Translations under genes and position numbers: made by a program | The notes under the pieces: model-generated | What the model was told of the DNA's origin: nothing | The model's input: the letters and a program-made list of their open reading frames with translations, nothing else | Database searches by the model: none | In this document: positions 1-13,700 of the stretch, one piece after another | Position numbering within the stretch: position 1 is the first letter of the stretch | Layout of the letters: every line of letters starts with the position of its first letter | DNA from: Lutjanus erythropterus | Lineage: Eukaryota > Chordata > Actinopteri > Lutjaniformes > Lutjanidae | Assembly: GCA_020091685.1 (NCBI GenBank) | Contig: CM034613.1 | Span: forward strand, 13,956,169-14,020,168 | Length of the DNA stretch: 64,000 nucleotides | Reading direction: 5' to 3'

Positions 1-1020
1 AACACATGCCTGTTTACCATCTCACTATTACCGACTGACCTCTGCCATTTTCATTTATGCCAGTCATCAGATGGAATATGTTGGTCTGAGCACAAACAGC
101 TCAGAAACATGTTCACTATGAAGCTGTGGAGGAACACTAAGTGGACTGGGGGTTGGACAAACCTTTACACTACAAAGTTGGATTACAATACTTGAAAGTG
201 TTAGGATCTATCTTCTGTAAAGTCAATCATGTTGCTTAACATATTCAAGTTTTATTTCATTTCTCAGTTTTATACCAGTCTTTGAGGAATTCAGCAGCTT
301 CCTTATTTTACGTTTTCTCTCCTGTAGTGCCACCTTGTGGAGGTTTGAAGTATTACTTAATGAATACCTGCCTGGCCAAAACAGGCGCTATACTGTCTGT
401 ATGAAGAGAGCATGATTGCCAAGTAACCTTTTGCTCAATATTTATTGTAATTTTTTATGTTCTTTGCTTTCCAGTTTGCATGGCTTTAATTTGCTTAAAT
501 TTTATATATGCACATCCTTCATCAGGGGTGGTTTTGGGAAATTTACAATGATCAAAAATGTTTCTTTTTTTTTTTTTCCTGAAAAATATGTTAAGTTACA
601 GGTCAAAGATATGGCTGTATTTTCTTTTGTACAAGAATTTTTTTTTACACTATGTGAACTCATTTGAGTCGTATTTGCTGAGGTATAGAATTAAATTTTT
701 CTCCTACAGTATGCAGACCTAAACCTCTTTACTTTTAACACTACATTTGATGTCTGTCTTGTATTCCTGTTCAGAATGCACAAATACATCTTTTGCAATT
801 AAACAAATGTGTTTGGGTTATTTATTACAGTATTAATCTGTCAAAGTGTATCTTTATTGTTTTTGCAGGACATCTTTATCAATCTCTACATTCTGATTGG
901 TGCATTTCTTCTCCGGAGACCGTTGTTTTCCGTACAAAAATACAAAAGAACAAATAAAACCACTTTAAAATGATTAAAGTTTTAAAAAGTCATCTTAAAA
1001 TCATGTAGTATGGGGCCGAA
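1..1020. other. Intergenic sequence upstream of acin1
   Basis: AT-rich, low in CpG, with short poly-T runs. No exon-like open frame or recognisable protein is seen. The 83-codon frame at 416-667 is low-complexity Phe/Leu-rich and does not use an ATG start. Confidence 0.6.
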
Positions 1021-1029
1021 ATTGGTCCA

Positions 1030-1720
1030 GTATTCTTTTACTCATGGGGTTGTGTTATGTGATTCGGAAAAGCCGATGTTTTCCGGAGATAGCCGAGCAG
1101 TGACGCCGAGCAGCAGCCGTAGCGACGCTTGTTGGAGTTTAGACAAGCGGAGGGAGCAAAATGGCGGACGAAGATATTACGCTTGATGGGAAACCTCTAC
1201 AATCGCTCCGAGTCGCGGATTTGAAAGCCGCCCTGGAGCAAAGAAACCTGCCAAAGAGCGGGCAGAAAAACACACTCATCAAGCGGCTCAAAGGGGTAAG
1301 TTTTCGCTCATGTTGTGGACGAATGTCGAGTCTGTCCAAGTTCAGCAGCAGGCGAGAGACGGTGGGGGTTAACAGTAACGTTAGAGGCCGTAACGGTGTG
1401 TGGGCTCCGAAGCGGGAATACATAAACCGCCTGGCACACGCTATTACACGTAAACAACACTTTTTGTTTGCGGTTATTTGTGACAGACAGTGCAACGAAA
1501 CTGTCTACCAACCGAGTTCAGACTGAATTCGTAACTACTCTGCGTGCACCGTGTTGCACACAGTTGAACTGTGCACCTGTCAAGTCGAGGCCTAAGCTGA
1601 GTGTAAGCAAGCGAACAGCCGCACATAGTGTACAGTACATCCCCGTGACCGCGCTCCTCGCTCTGTCTGAGTGTGTCGGGGTTACGGGGGCGCGCATCGC
1701 GATGTAAACACAATTTTACG
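1030..1720 (+). promoter_or_regulatory. acin1: acin1 main CpG-rich promoter and 5' UTR
   Basis: CpG density rises sharply from about 1010 and falls after about 1720, against CpG-poor flanks. The start codon lies in AAAATGGCGG (1158-1167), a good YY1-type element, which commonly overlaps the start of TATA-less housekeeping genes. No TATA box is visible upstream. The exact transcription start is not determined. Confidence 0.7.
1161..1295 (+). CDS. acin1: acin1 exon 1: start codon and SAP domain
   Basis: Forty-five codons ending exactly at a GTAAG donor (AAAGGG|gtaag). They encode almost the whole SAP motif, a helix-extended loop-helix fold known in the family to bind DNA and scaffold regions. 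Exon 2 (2795-2860) continues with ALMLENLQK, and exon 3 with [15 protein letters not shown] and [12 protein letters not shown], both hallmarks of vertebrate acinus. Reading through the donor gives a longer open frame to 1526, which is intronic and unlike acinus. Confidence 0.95.
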
Positions 1721-4700
1721 AGTTTGACCGGAGGGTGATCTGTACAATTTTTGCTTTAACTCACTCGTTAGCTACACGGTCGTTGTTTTGCATAAGACAT
1801 CCAGCCCGTAAACAACCATGTACTTCAGAGCCGTAGCTAGGATTTTAGACATACTGAGGTCATGGGTCTGAGCCTCCCCCACCTTTTTTTTTTAAAGGTG
1901 TAAATGCTGTTTTAATGGCTTCTACACACTACCTGGAATAAAATTCTGACGTGGAAATAACTGATTATTTGGTCTAAGTATCGCTGAATGTAGTGTTTTG
2001 AGTTTAAAAGAGGGATGCATGATAAATATCTTAAAATGTTTGTTTTATTGTTTATTATTCTGATAATGACATTATAGTCAATGAAATTGTCTATAATTAT
2101 GTCTGATAAGATATAATGTAAAAGCATTTGAATTCTTTGACAAAATGCCTTATAAAGGCTGATGTATATTTGTGATATTTTTTTATATATTTCACTAGAA
2201 AAAAATAAATGTACATTTGAAGAGTTAGAACTAGTTTTTGTTTTTGTTGTAACAGTGGTGTCACATTTGTTTTGGTCAGAGCTGTGGAATATTAAAGTCA
2301 TTAGACTTTGCCCACTGTCACTCACTGCGTAAACTAGTGATTACATGAGCTTCTCTTTAAAATATGAAGTTATCAGTTATGGTATTGACTGGAAAAAAAT
2401 TCATATTGTACATACCTAGCCTAGCCTATACTGGAATAATTATTGATAGTGAGTTGTGAAATCAGTAGACATGAGGAGGGGAGGGGAATGATATGCAACA
2501 AAGGGATGTTCTCATTGGTATGGCTTGCAAAACACCTGCTATAGCTTTTCATAACAATGAGATTGTTGAGAAGAATGAATGAGAAGTTGATAGAAAGTGT
2601 TTTTGCTCATAAGCATAAGGTCTTTTTCAGAAAAGTACCCTCACATTCAGAATCTGAAACTGAGGTGGTCAGTAAAATGGGGAAAAAATCACTATTTTAG
2701 CAGCTGGTCTCCATTTATTTGCATATTTTTTATTACTTTTTCTCAGGATGCAGTATTTTCCCTTTAAATAATCCCCCCTCCTTGTTCCCTGCAGGCTCTG
2801 ATGCTGGAAAATCTTCAGAAGTCGTCGTCCTCTCACAGTGGGCTGCAGCCCAACTCACAGGTACGAAGAGATTTTTAAAGATGTTTCTTAGTTTCTCAGG
2901 CCATTTGTCAATATATATCTAGGTATTTTAAATTCTGTTAACAATCCCTTTATTAGAATGAGATCCATCCTGTATAATGTTCCCTACTAAGATGAGCAGT
3001 TCTTCATAAATAGTTGTCACTCTTTTTCTGTCTGTGCATGTTATACTGCAGATGTATAACAAAGTGCTGCTGTGCACCCTCTATTGTGTTGTAGATTGGT
3101 GAGGAGATGAGCCAGAATAGCTTCATAAAACAGTACCTCGCCAAACAGCAGGAGCTCCTTCGCCAGAGGCTGGAGAGAGAAGCCCAGCAAGATGAAGACG
3201 AAGATGGTAAATCATTCACATAAACTCACACTGTCTCTGCTGTCTCATAATCATTGTGTTTTTCTCACACACACCCTTTCTATGTTGATTTATGTTGTTG
3301 AAACATCTGGATTCCCCTAATTTCATGTATGTTTGTATGAATATGCTCATAAATGTTTTACACTAAGCTCATGTAATGCATTATAAAAAAAAAAAAGATT
3401 CAAAAGAGTTGAGAGAAGTTGTCCTTGTTGGGAATCCTCACACTGGTGCTGACATTTAACCCCTGCTTTGGGTCCTTCTCTGACAGAAAGTCCAGCAGTG
3501 CCGGACGAGGATGAAGACCACTCAGAGGACAATGACAGCTCTTCCTATGTCTCTGACAAGGTCAGTAACCTCCACATACTGAAAAGTCAAATGAGGAAAA
3601 CTAAGGATACAAACAGTTTTAGTTGAGTCAGGCCATACAACAATGATAGTGATCATGTCATTCCATACAGGATTAGCTGTATACAGCTGTTCAAAAATGA
3701 TAATATATTTAAAACGCACTGGTTTTGGATTGGTACTTGTATCAGCAGGCACGAGGAAGCATGAGGAGCATGAGGAAGATAAAAATGGTATTGGAACTAG
3801 AGTAGGAGGTAAAATTTTTAAGATGTGAACATCTACTTGTCACTGACAGATGAGTGTTCAAATTCACCAGCCACTCAATAGTAAGTCATTATTTTGTGTC
3901 TGAAATCTACCAGCCTCTCATGTTTTACAAGCATTTGGCTGGTAGCTGGTGCTAATTTCCCACCCTTGTGAAATTAACAACACAATGGATGGATGTGACA
4001 AACTAACTTGCCACAAATCCGCTCCTCAACTGCTTCATTCCTCCTTTCTGTGCCTGAACCTACCATGTCTTCAACTTCCTCCAGAGTCAGAGTCCTTGTC
4101 AAAATTGCTATAAATCCCCTCGATACTGTATTCTCAGTTGTCATACTGTGATAGCCGCTAACTAGCTAATGGCAGCTACAGCACACTTGGCAGCAGTGCA
4201 CCAGTGACTTCAGCGTTAAAAGAGAAAAGATCCATGTTACCTAACAGCAGCTCCTAAATGGAGTTTGATTTTGGGTTTTAGACTGCGACTTAAAGATGAA
4301 AACTTGTTTGACCAAGACTGATCAACATAACATTGTGAAACTCTTATTTTCCATTTTCCATTTCCCTCAAACATATCATGCAAATTCCTAGGCAGTGCTT
4401 TTTATGTTACATAAGATTATTTTTCATGACCAACATGTATGTGTTTGAACAGTGTTCTTGTGACTTTTCTTGGTTATAAATGCCTCAAAATATATAAATG
4501 ACTTGTTTAAATTGTTTAAAAAAATCACACTGATTCTATTCTATTATTTTTACCCAGCAACATCACCCCATATACTCACACCCCTCAATGGCCAGGGCGG
4601 AGGAGAAGGTAGGAGGTGATTCAGTGATGGGTCATGGGATGATGGCATGTGGCTCTGACATGGGCCCCGGTCCAACCCTCCACCCACAGGAGTCCCTTGA

Positions 4701-7700
4701 GGCTCCAGGACTGAGGATGCACCGAGCCACCTTTCATCAGGGACATAAGGAGCCACCTGCCCCCTCTCCTCCTCGCGCTGTAGCTTCCTTATCAGTGCGC
4801 GTCCTGGGCCAGCCTGACCGTCAGGGGCTGCCCCCTGCCATCCCCCGAGCGCAGGAGAAGGAGGGAACTGCACCGAGCGAACCTGGATCCGCTCATCATG
4901 TCCTGCACCTCAGCCGATCTGCCGGAGTCTCAGGGGGTCGCGCCCATGAAGACGATGAAGATGACAGCGCTGATGATGAAAGCGATGATGACGATGACTG
5001 GGGACCCGGTCCTGGAGGGGCACGAAGGGGCAACAGAGCGCCTCCCCAGCCGCAGCAGATGCCCCCCAGTGTCCCAGCAAGATCCAAACGCAAGCTTCAG
5101 CCTCCGCAGCACATCCCACCACCACAGGCACACCACACCCCGATGCAGCTGCGCCACCCAACTCCTCCTCCCTCTCCACCTCCTGACCTGTTTCCCCTGC
5201 CTGACACCCCCAAGCAGAGCCCGCCAGATACAGACGATCAGGAGGGAGAGGGCCCCATGGCTGCACACGCTCCGAGGGTAGTGCCTTTCCCACCTCCCAC
5301 CATGCAGAGGCAAGACTCTGACTCCAGCTCTCGCTCCAGCAGTCCTGAGCCTCCCCTGAAGCGCAGGCCGGGACCTCTCTCTCTGCTTGTACACAAGATG
5401 GAGTCAGAGAGGGCTTCCCGTGCAGTGGAGCCGGAAACGTCAGGAGAGACGGCACACTCCACTGCAGGGCCTGCCAGTTCTAGTGAGTCTCCACTGCAAA
5501 AACTGGAGAGAAAGAGGCAACAAGAGAACCAAGAAATGGAGGAACTGAGACGACTGAAGGAAGAGAAGGAGAGAGAACATCAGCAGGACCAGGAGAGAGA
5601 ACAAAGAAAGCTGCAAGAACAGGAGAGAGAGAAGAAACGCTTGGAAGAAGAGAAAGAAAGGGAGAGGAAACGACTGGAAGAGGAGGAGAAACGGCTTCAG
5701 AAAGAGGAACGAGAAAAGGAGAGAAAACATCAAGAAGAGGAGCTAGAAAAAGAGAGAAAACGTCTGGAAGAGGAAAAAGAAAAGGAGAGAAAACGCCTGG
5801 AAGAGGAAAAAGAAAAGGAGAGAAAATGCCTGGAAGAGGAAAAAGAAAAGGAGAGGAAACGCCAGGAGGAGGAAAAGAGAAGAGTGGAGAAACTGGAGAA
5901 GGAGAAGTACAAGAGGGAGGAGATGGCCAGCAAAGACAGGGTTGTTGTGACTGAGGCCCAAGACTCAGGTTCCTCATCAGATTCTGACTCCAAATCAGAC
6001 TCTTCTTCACGCTCATCACAATCCTCCTCCTCCTCCCAGGATAAAACTCATCCTGCCCGGCAGTTGAAGGTCAGTGACCAAACTTATGAAGGTGTCATTC
6101 ATTACATCATTGATGGAGATCTGTGAGCTGAAGTGATAGTGAATTTGATACCATCTTAACATTTATTCAGATGCACTTTAAAAGTAAATAATCTCTGGTC
6201 ATACTGCTATTTGCTTTTCATCATTTTTACTTTGAATTATTTCACAGAAGTCAGACCAAGGACAAGAACCAGACGATGTGAAAAAGACTAACCTGAGTAA
6301 AGGGGCAGAGAAACAATACCTTTCAAAAAGGTCAGTAACCATCAATATAAAACATTTGACATAGACTCAGTAGAATTTGTCTGAGCTGTTCATAAATGCA
6401 TCAGAAAGATAGTTGATTGTTGAATTTCATTCCCAGGATGTCAAATACTGACATTTTGGGTTGGTAAAGCATCCCAAGCACAGCAAAATCATGAGAAAAT
6501 AAGAAAATAATGACAGAGGGCTGCAGGGTCTCTGCAGACACAGCCACCACTTTTAGTGGGACATAAGTGATGATTTAGAGGAATTATATTCATATGAGTC
6601 TATACATTGTTTCTTTAAAGCTAGGTACTAGGTTATTTTGGTTGATACCTGAAAGGTATCAAGTACCACTACCCAGCCCTAGATATCAAGGATGGTGATG
6701 ACATTTTCTAGCTATGTGGTCACTTTGCACACTTTGCTTATGTTAAAAATGGGGTAGGTAATTAATTTTTGGTGCAACTGGGCAAAAATTCAAACTAGCC
6801 TTCTGCTCCTGTTGACTTTGTTTTCCAGGCTTTAGAAAATCTAGCGGGTGACAGAAGACTTTAGTCAGTCCTGGTAAGGGATTCTGGTGAAAGATGGTTA
6901 ATTGTTGAGTCTCATTCCCAGGTCTTCAAATACATATGGATGCTTTGGGTTGGGTTTTCCCGGACATGGGATCATGATCATGTTATTTGATGGCGAAGAC
7001 AATCAACAATGGAACTAAAATAGCCTAATAATACTGTTTGACATAACACCAAATGCATAAAAAGGTATGTCCCAAGGCATTTATTAGTTTCTAACTCTGG
7101 TAAAATAGGAAACAGGAATAGGAACTACTGTATCTCTATCACTATCTTTGTAACCAGATCACACACATTTAGGCTATTTTATGTAATCTCCTTTTGATAA
7201 CTAATGTGATAACTAATATAATAGTTTTTCAGGTCTATTCATTTAGCCCCCCTGAACAGTTTGGGGTGGAGGTCCACCTCACAGTTTGAAAAGCTGTAGT
7301 TTAAATCACATATATGGAGGGTTTACTACTACAGCAGAAAAGAGAATAAACTAATGTGCATTATGTTTGTGAGCTGTATGAAGTTGGATTGCACTCATAT
7401 CAGTTTCTCTTAAGCTCTGCAGTTTTACTTTTTTTTCTTTTCTTTTTTCTTTTTCTTTTTTTTTTTTATAAGAATCTCACGACTTTGTATCTTGGCCATA
7501 CTTTGAATGAATTGATATACCACATACAGGGTGGAAATAATTCACCATGGTATATCATTTGTCAGCTTATAGATGCATAAGAAATGTCTCTTCTACTCAA
7601 AAACATTACCTCCTAGATATGTTCATAAACCTTTAATCGGTTGTAAATACAGCCCACTGCTTTCACTCATTGCTCCTAATTATAGCACGTTGTATTTTTG

Positions 7701-10700
7701 TCAGGCGGTCAATGCGGCAGCCTCACAGGCGGCGTGGCTGCTGGTTTTCTGTGTTCGTTTCCAGAAGGGAACCCATAATTTGTAAAACTCTCGCGAGATT
7801 TGTAGGCGCTGCCCTGGTATTGTGCATCTTGTAAGTCCAAGTTATGATTTATAATGTGACAACGCTGTGAATAAAATCGGGATGTATTCGGGGATTGTAT
7901 AAGTTTGGGTAAAGTTAGTTCAAGCAAACGGTTTGGCTTAAATTGTAAATCTCGCGATTTTTCGCGGATCTGGGGTTCCCTTCTAGATATGACACTGATA
8001 GCCGCTTCTCTCTTGAGAAAAAGGGTCCTTTTCCGCGTTCCCTCATTGCCTTCCCCTGTTGTCCTTTTCGTGTATTTTCCCTTTGTTGCTGGCAGCAGAA
8101 TCGTGCTTTCATGCTCCCTAATTATTAAGAATTGTTGTTATATTTCGGACTACGTTACGTTTGAGCATCTAACCGAGCTTTTATTTTGGAAATCATTGAC
8201 CGGAACATAGTTTTTTTCCACTCCGGCGGACTTGACACAGGTCTCGCTAACCAACATGGCCGTCATGCATGCATTGCATCCCTGATACCGACGCAGTGTA
8301 CGGCTATTCGGCAGTAGCAACAACCGCGACCGGATTTTTCATTCCGCGTCCCCGGTTTGAACCCACACCTGAGCGGAATAACCGTCAGCGACGGAGTGTT
8401 ATCTTTCATCCCCGGGGTTTCCCTTTCAAGGCCGGCCATAATGCTGTCCGAAGGCAACAAAAACGGGTAAGAGTGAGCCAGAGGGCGACTCAAGGCTTCA
8501 GGTTGCTGGTTTGTACTTTTACACCCCTTATCCTGAGAGCAACGAGGATACATTAGCCGGTGTCAGCCTGTCGTATCGTGCCGTTAAATCAGCTGTACAT
8601 TACGATGCTGGTTAACGAGCAGCTCCTTCCTTACTGCCTGTTAAATATCATGTCATCAGTTCACATTGGCCTGGTTATGAGCGTGTTACGTGGTCGTCCA
8701 TGTGAGGAGGACTAGGGACAGGGGCGTCGGTGAGAGCCCTTTTGTTGAGTGAAAAAGCAAGGAATGAATTTTGATGGGTAGAAGGGGGTCTCCTCTTTAT
8801 GATCAGTGCCAAAAATAGCTTCACTTTGGAGGAAGACATTGATTAATAAATAATGGGCTCAGATTTCATGGTGTGATGATGAGATTCATACGGACAGTGA
8901 TTCCTCCTCTCTGTCTTTCCTCTTGACCTCAACATTACTTGTCATGCCAGGTAGGCAAGAGATTGTGTTTTTTCTTATTTTAGTAGTACATTTTATTATT
9001 TCAAAATGAGGACCTTCAATTCTTATTTTGTATTCATTAAAGGGATGGCTCCATTTATTTAGTGTGGGGTTAAACAATGTACTGCTGTGGACAGGGTCAG
9101 CAGCCAAATGTATTTTGACCACCTAAAAAAATCAGCATCAGGTTAGTTGTACACTGTATTTAGAATATTCTCGCCACTTTACCTTGTCGTCAGGCAGTAT
9201 TTCAAACCAAACATTGCTATTTCCAAGCCAGCCAGACTCCATTAATGAAATTGGTAATTTTACCTCACAGAACATGGGAGTTGCAGGTCTACCACTGCCT
9301 CGATCTATTTATTTTTGTTATTATGTGACTTTGGTGAATCCGAAATATCCTTTTAAAACACCAAAGGCGCGGAAAAACACAAACAGATCAAGGCAGCAGA
9401 AGACAAGCAACTTTCATGTTCTGTGAGATGAAATTACAGATTTCAGCCATGGAGCTAACTGTGGTTTCTTGTCGGTGAGGGCTGTGTGACAGCAAGGTGA
9501 AGCAATGAAAATAGTCTAAATATAGCACGCAGTTTAGGCACGCCTTTTCTAAGGGGCTAAAATATGTTTTGCTGCGGACCCTGTCCACAGTAGTACATCG
9601 CTTAGCTTCTAATTTATGTTTTTGGTCTCTGTCTCTTGAAACTGGTTGCATGCTGACCACCATTCGCTGTAAATACTACACTGACATCGATAAGTACCTC
9701 ACACAACCCCACATCAAATACTGCACTGCACATTCATTTTGTTGTCTAGCCCACAGAAGACTATATTTGTATTTTTGGGTTTAGCTGTTAATGATCTCAC
9801 TGTTGTCAAGGGAGATCATTAAAGCCGACATCTGTTAGCTGTACAGTCAGTGTGAATGGGCCCTTATGGTGTGATATAATTCTCCCAGCTGGCACCAGCA
9901 CTCACACCCTTGTCCCACAGGAGCTGACTACATGTGTGATGTGACCAGTGACAATGTTTTGGTTAGCTTTATGAGTCCAGTTTGGTGATTTTAGGACATG
10001 ACTGGAGTTATTCTATTCAGCTAGCACGATTGAGAGTTGGTCCCTTGGGTTAGTACCACATTTATATTCACTATTTATTAGGTTTTTGAGAACTTAAACC
10101 AAAAGTCATGGTTTTATTTTATGATCCATTGTGCAGATTTTCTTCTTGCTCTTTAGGTTCAAGCTGTACATTAATGTGCTTCCTTATCCTGGCCTAGTCA
10201 TATGAGTACTACATTGTTAGAAATGCAGGGAAAGACAACTTCAAGGCTTTTACTTGAAAAGAAAAAGCCCAGCATAACACAGATGCACAGTTAGTCACTC
10301 ATTAGTTCCTTCAGTGATCATTACATCACCTTGGCCTGGCCTTTCCTCCTCTCCTGATCCTAAGGGTTCATATTTCCAGTTGACATCTGTCTCCCTTTAT
10401 AGTCGGTGCAGGTGTCTCTCTGGCCTTGCCGAAAAGCCACACACACACACACACAGAGACATTGACATCCACACCTAGGGCAAACGAGGAGATTCGGTGT
10501 GGCGTGGAGGAGGGGAAAATGCTGTCCTCCTGCCTACACTCCTGCCAATGACTAATCTCCAGAGAAGGAGGCTGAAGGAGGCTCTCCTGACATTCTGGGT
10601 AGATTACAGTAGTACAGAGACTAACATTACAGGCCCTCATTTGGGAGAACCTTTGCCAGTCGCCACGAACATGTACTGGACACAGAGAAAAACTGAGGTT

Positions 10701-13700
10701 CAGTTGTCTGAGCTGACCATGTTAGTAATTATTAGCAGGTTAGAGGCATTCCTGAAAGGAAGCAGGGGGCATGGGCATTTTCTTGGTTTCCAGGCTGACG
10801 TGTCTCCATCTAATATATCAATGGTTGCCTGTGGAGAAAAGTGACAGTGAAGATACCTGTGTGTTTCTGAAAAGTTCAGAGATGTTCAAGTAGACGGGCT
10901 TGGCGCGGGTGAAAGTTGGAGAGCTCTGAAAAAGCGCTCTGGGTGTAAGGCCTTTTGTCTAGGTGGCTGCATGCTGCCGCACACACTCTGAGCTCACTGG
11001 AAACAATTGGAAAAAAGACACTGCTGCTCAGAAAAAGAAAAATGCTATATTGGCACAAGCTCTTAGGCAATAGACAGGATGTTATTTTTTTCATGCTTTT
11101 CCACCTTCTCTAATGCAAGAGTTTGCTGCTTTTCCTTGTCTTGCATCATAGTAAAGTGAATAGTGTGGGATATTGAAAGACGTTACCTGGTGCTTGAGGG
11201 AGCTGTGATGAATCCTTCTACTTTTATAGACCAAATGTCTAATCAGTGAATTGAGAAAATGATCAGCAGATTAAAAACAGGACAAACAATGGTCATCATA
11301 TGCACTATTGAATATGCTCCTTTTTTGAAAGTGACTGTAATGACTGTTAATTCAAAGATTTTCTACAAAATTACCATTGAAATAGAGACAAAATGTGTTG
11401 CAGAGATTGGTATTGTTGGCACCTGAATGTCTTATTTACTCCCTTTTCCTGTGAAATGCAAAGCATCATGTAATGAATCAAATAGTAGAGGAGAATGTGC
11501 GCTGTGATGGAGAGAAGGATGCTACAGGATGTGATTCTCCCACCTACAGGGTGCTAACTCAATGCCTGTGTCGTCACATGGAGGCAGCAGAGGAGACTTT
11601 TGATAATGCTGGTAGGGGAAGTTGAGGGGGTAGCTAAAAATATAATGATGACATCTGCTTGGTTTTGCTCTGTCTAAGATAACAGTGATAAAATGTGTGG
11701 AGAAGCAATAAAGCTGTGTGAGGTCTGACTCACATAACTAACTACAAAGCGTTTATGGCTTTTATTAGCTGACTGAGAGTTGGGGTTTCTTCAGTAATAA
11801 CCCAGCATGGATCATATGAAGACCACACACACAGAGTCAGCTGTGAGTGTGTGTCTTTGTCTATGAGTTAGTTTGAGGTGCGTTTGCGACCCTTGGTGTC
11901 CATTAGCTGCTGAGTTATTTATAGCAGGAGTGACCCAGATCATTGCCCCTGGCATCCTTCCTCTGACTCTTCCCAGTGTTTTCCTCTGTCTTGTCTTACA
12001 CATCATTTTGTCTGGATTATCATTGATTAGGCTGCCACTAATGATTATTTTCTTTACTCCGTAATCTGCTCATTTTTTTCCTTTTTAAGTGTCTGACCTG
12101 TAAAAGGTCAGATGAAAGTTAAAACATGTATTTACAGCACCTTAAAGTTAATGGTTATGCCATGACATTTCTTGTTTTGTCTGACAAACACTCCAAAGCT
12201 TAAACCTGTTATTGGAGCTGCAATGATTAGTTGATTTATCAATCAGTTGTCATCTCCTAAATTAATCAGTAGCATTTTGATAATCATTTAATTGTTTTGT
12301 CCATTTTTTGAAACTCCAAAGTCTCTGATTTCAGCTTCTCAAATCTTTTCTTTGGTCCTCTTTGACCGCAAACTAAATATATTTGGGTTGTGGATAAATA
12401 AAGACTTATAAGGATGTCACTTTGGGAAATGTTTTTCACCATTTTTTTGACATTTTATGGACCAAACAACCAATGGATTAATTGAGAAAATTATCGACAG
12501 ATTAATCGATAATTAAGATAATAGCTATTTACAGCCCCCTTTGTTATCACATGAGACAAAGAAAAGCATCAAAACCTAGTTCAGATTCACAAGCTTAGTC
12601 AGACAGTTTATGTAGTATATTTTCATTGATCCAGCAGCCATTAATGAAGGTAACTACTTTATTTTAATGAATCTAAGTTTTTGCAGTAACACATAATTTT
12701 TGAAAAGCGTGATTGACATCTTTTAGATTTTGTACCATGTCATAATCATAAATAAAACCAAAATGTTGAAAAGCACATGATCTGGTTGGGATGGTTTTAT
12801 TGTGCTTATATTAACACAACAAGTTGCTGTCAACTTACAACTTTGCCTGTCTCTCCTCTGCTCCACTGTGTGTGTGTGGTGAAGCACACAGAGCAGCAGA
12901 GAGAAATGTGACTGATTGTGACAGCAAATAGTAGGAAAGGCTCTCACACTGAGCTTAACTGAAATGAGTGCACATAAATTAGGTTAATAATATAAATATA
13001 ATATTTTGTTTCTTCCAGAAGAGGGGCAGGGGTCCATTTGGGAGGACGATGGTATGGGAAACTCTGGTGGTCATAATCATTGACTTTTTAAAATAAGAGG
13101 CTCAAGGAAACCATTGTTTAACTTTAAAAAAGACATTTTTCCTCTGTGATTCGTAATTTGAAATGTCAACTGCCAGAACACAAGTTCTACTAATTCAGAT
13201 GTGGCATCACAGATGTATTTAACAAAGCTAACACAAGGGCAGGCAATGATGACATGCTTATCACCAGGTGAGAACTGGCAAGACCAGACACTGACCAGTA
13301 TTGACCCTATTTTCTCCCACCTCTTCACCCATACCGTCTCTTCACCTCACAGGGAGGTGTCGGAGCCCAGCACAGCTGCCGTGACTGAGGTGGAACCAGA
13401 CTCAGAGAGCTCCGTGGCCCAGCAGCCACCCTCCGGGGCTGAGCCAGAGAACAGTGAGGGCCACTTGGAGGAGGTAAGGTCACTGTGGGGGTGCCCCGGG
13501 TCTTTGCTCTGTCTCCCACTAACCTGCATCCTCATTCACATAGAAGCATGTGTAGTTGGCAGAACAAGTAAACAGGGTCACTTAGAACCAACACAACCCC
13601 AGTGTTTGGCTCCTGTGGAGATTTTTTTCTTTCAGTTCTGGCTTTGTATGCAGTTTCTGCATCCTTTTAACCTTTGAAATGCACAACATATTACTCAACT

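Larger units (their letters stand above)
6331..13352 (+). other. acin1 intron 6 (7 kb)
   Basis: Besides the internal promoter and alternative exon it contains a locally duplicated segment (about 6409-6480 resembles 6889-6970), a fold-back element at 9062-9713, a (CA)n tract at 10437-10456, a partial and a complete family-B MITE (11228-11285 and 12214-12538) and a weak microexon candidate at 13019-13051. No other gene is recognised. Confidence 0.6.

Noticed and set aside
1296..1526. Extension of acin1 exon 1 reading frame past 1295
   Set aside because: A perfect GTAAG donor at 1296 and an exact acinus continuation in exon 2 show that this part is intronic.
4910..6019. Several long minus-strand open frames opposite acin1 exon 5
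   Set aside because: They mirror the Glu/Lys/Arg-rich and Pro-rich codons of the sense strand (Leu/Phe/Ser runs) and have no independent splice structure or family resemblance.
9184..9663. Two opposed open frames inside the fold-back element, with a similar frame at 62801-63019
   Set aside because: The frames resemble each other only because the element is an inverted repeat and the copies are related; no transposase motif is present.
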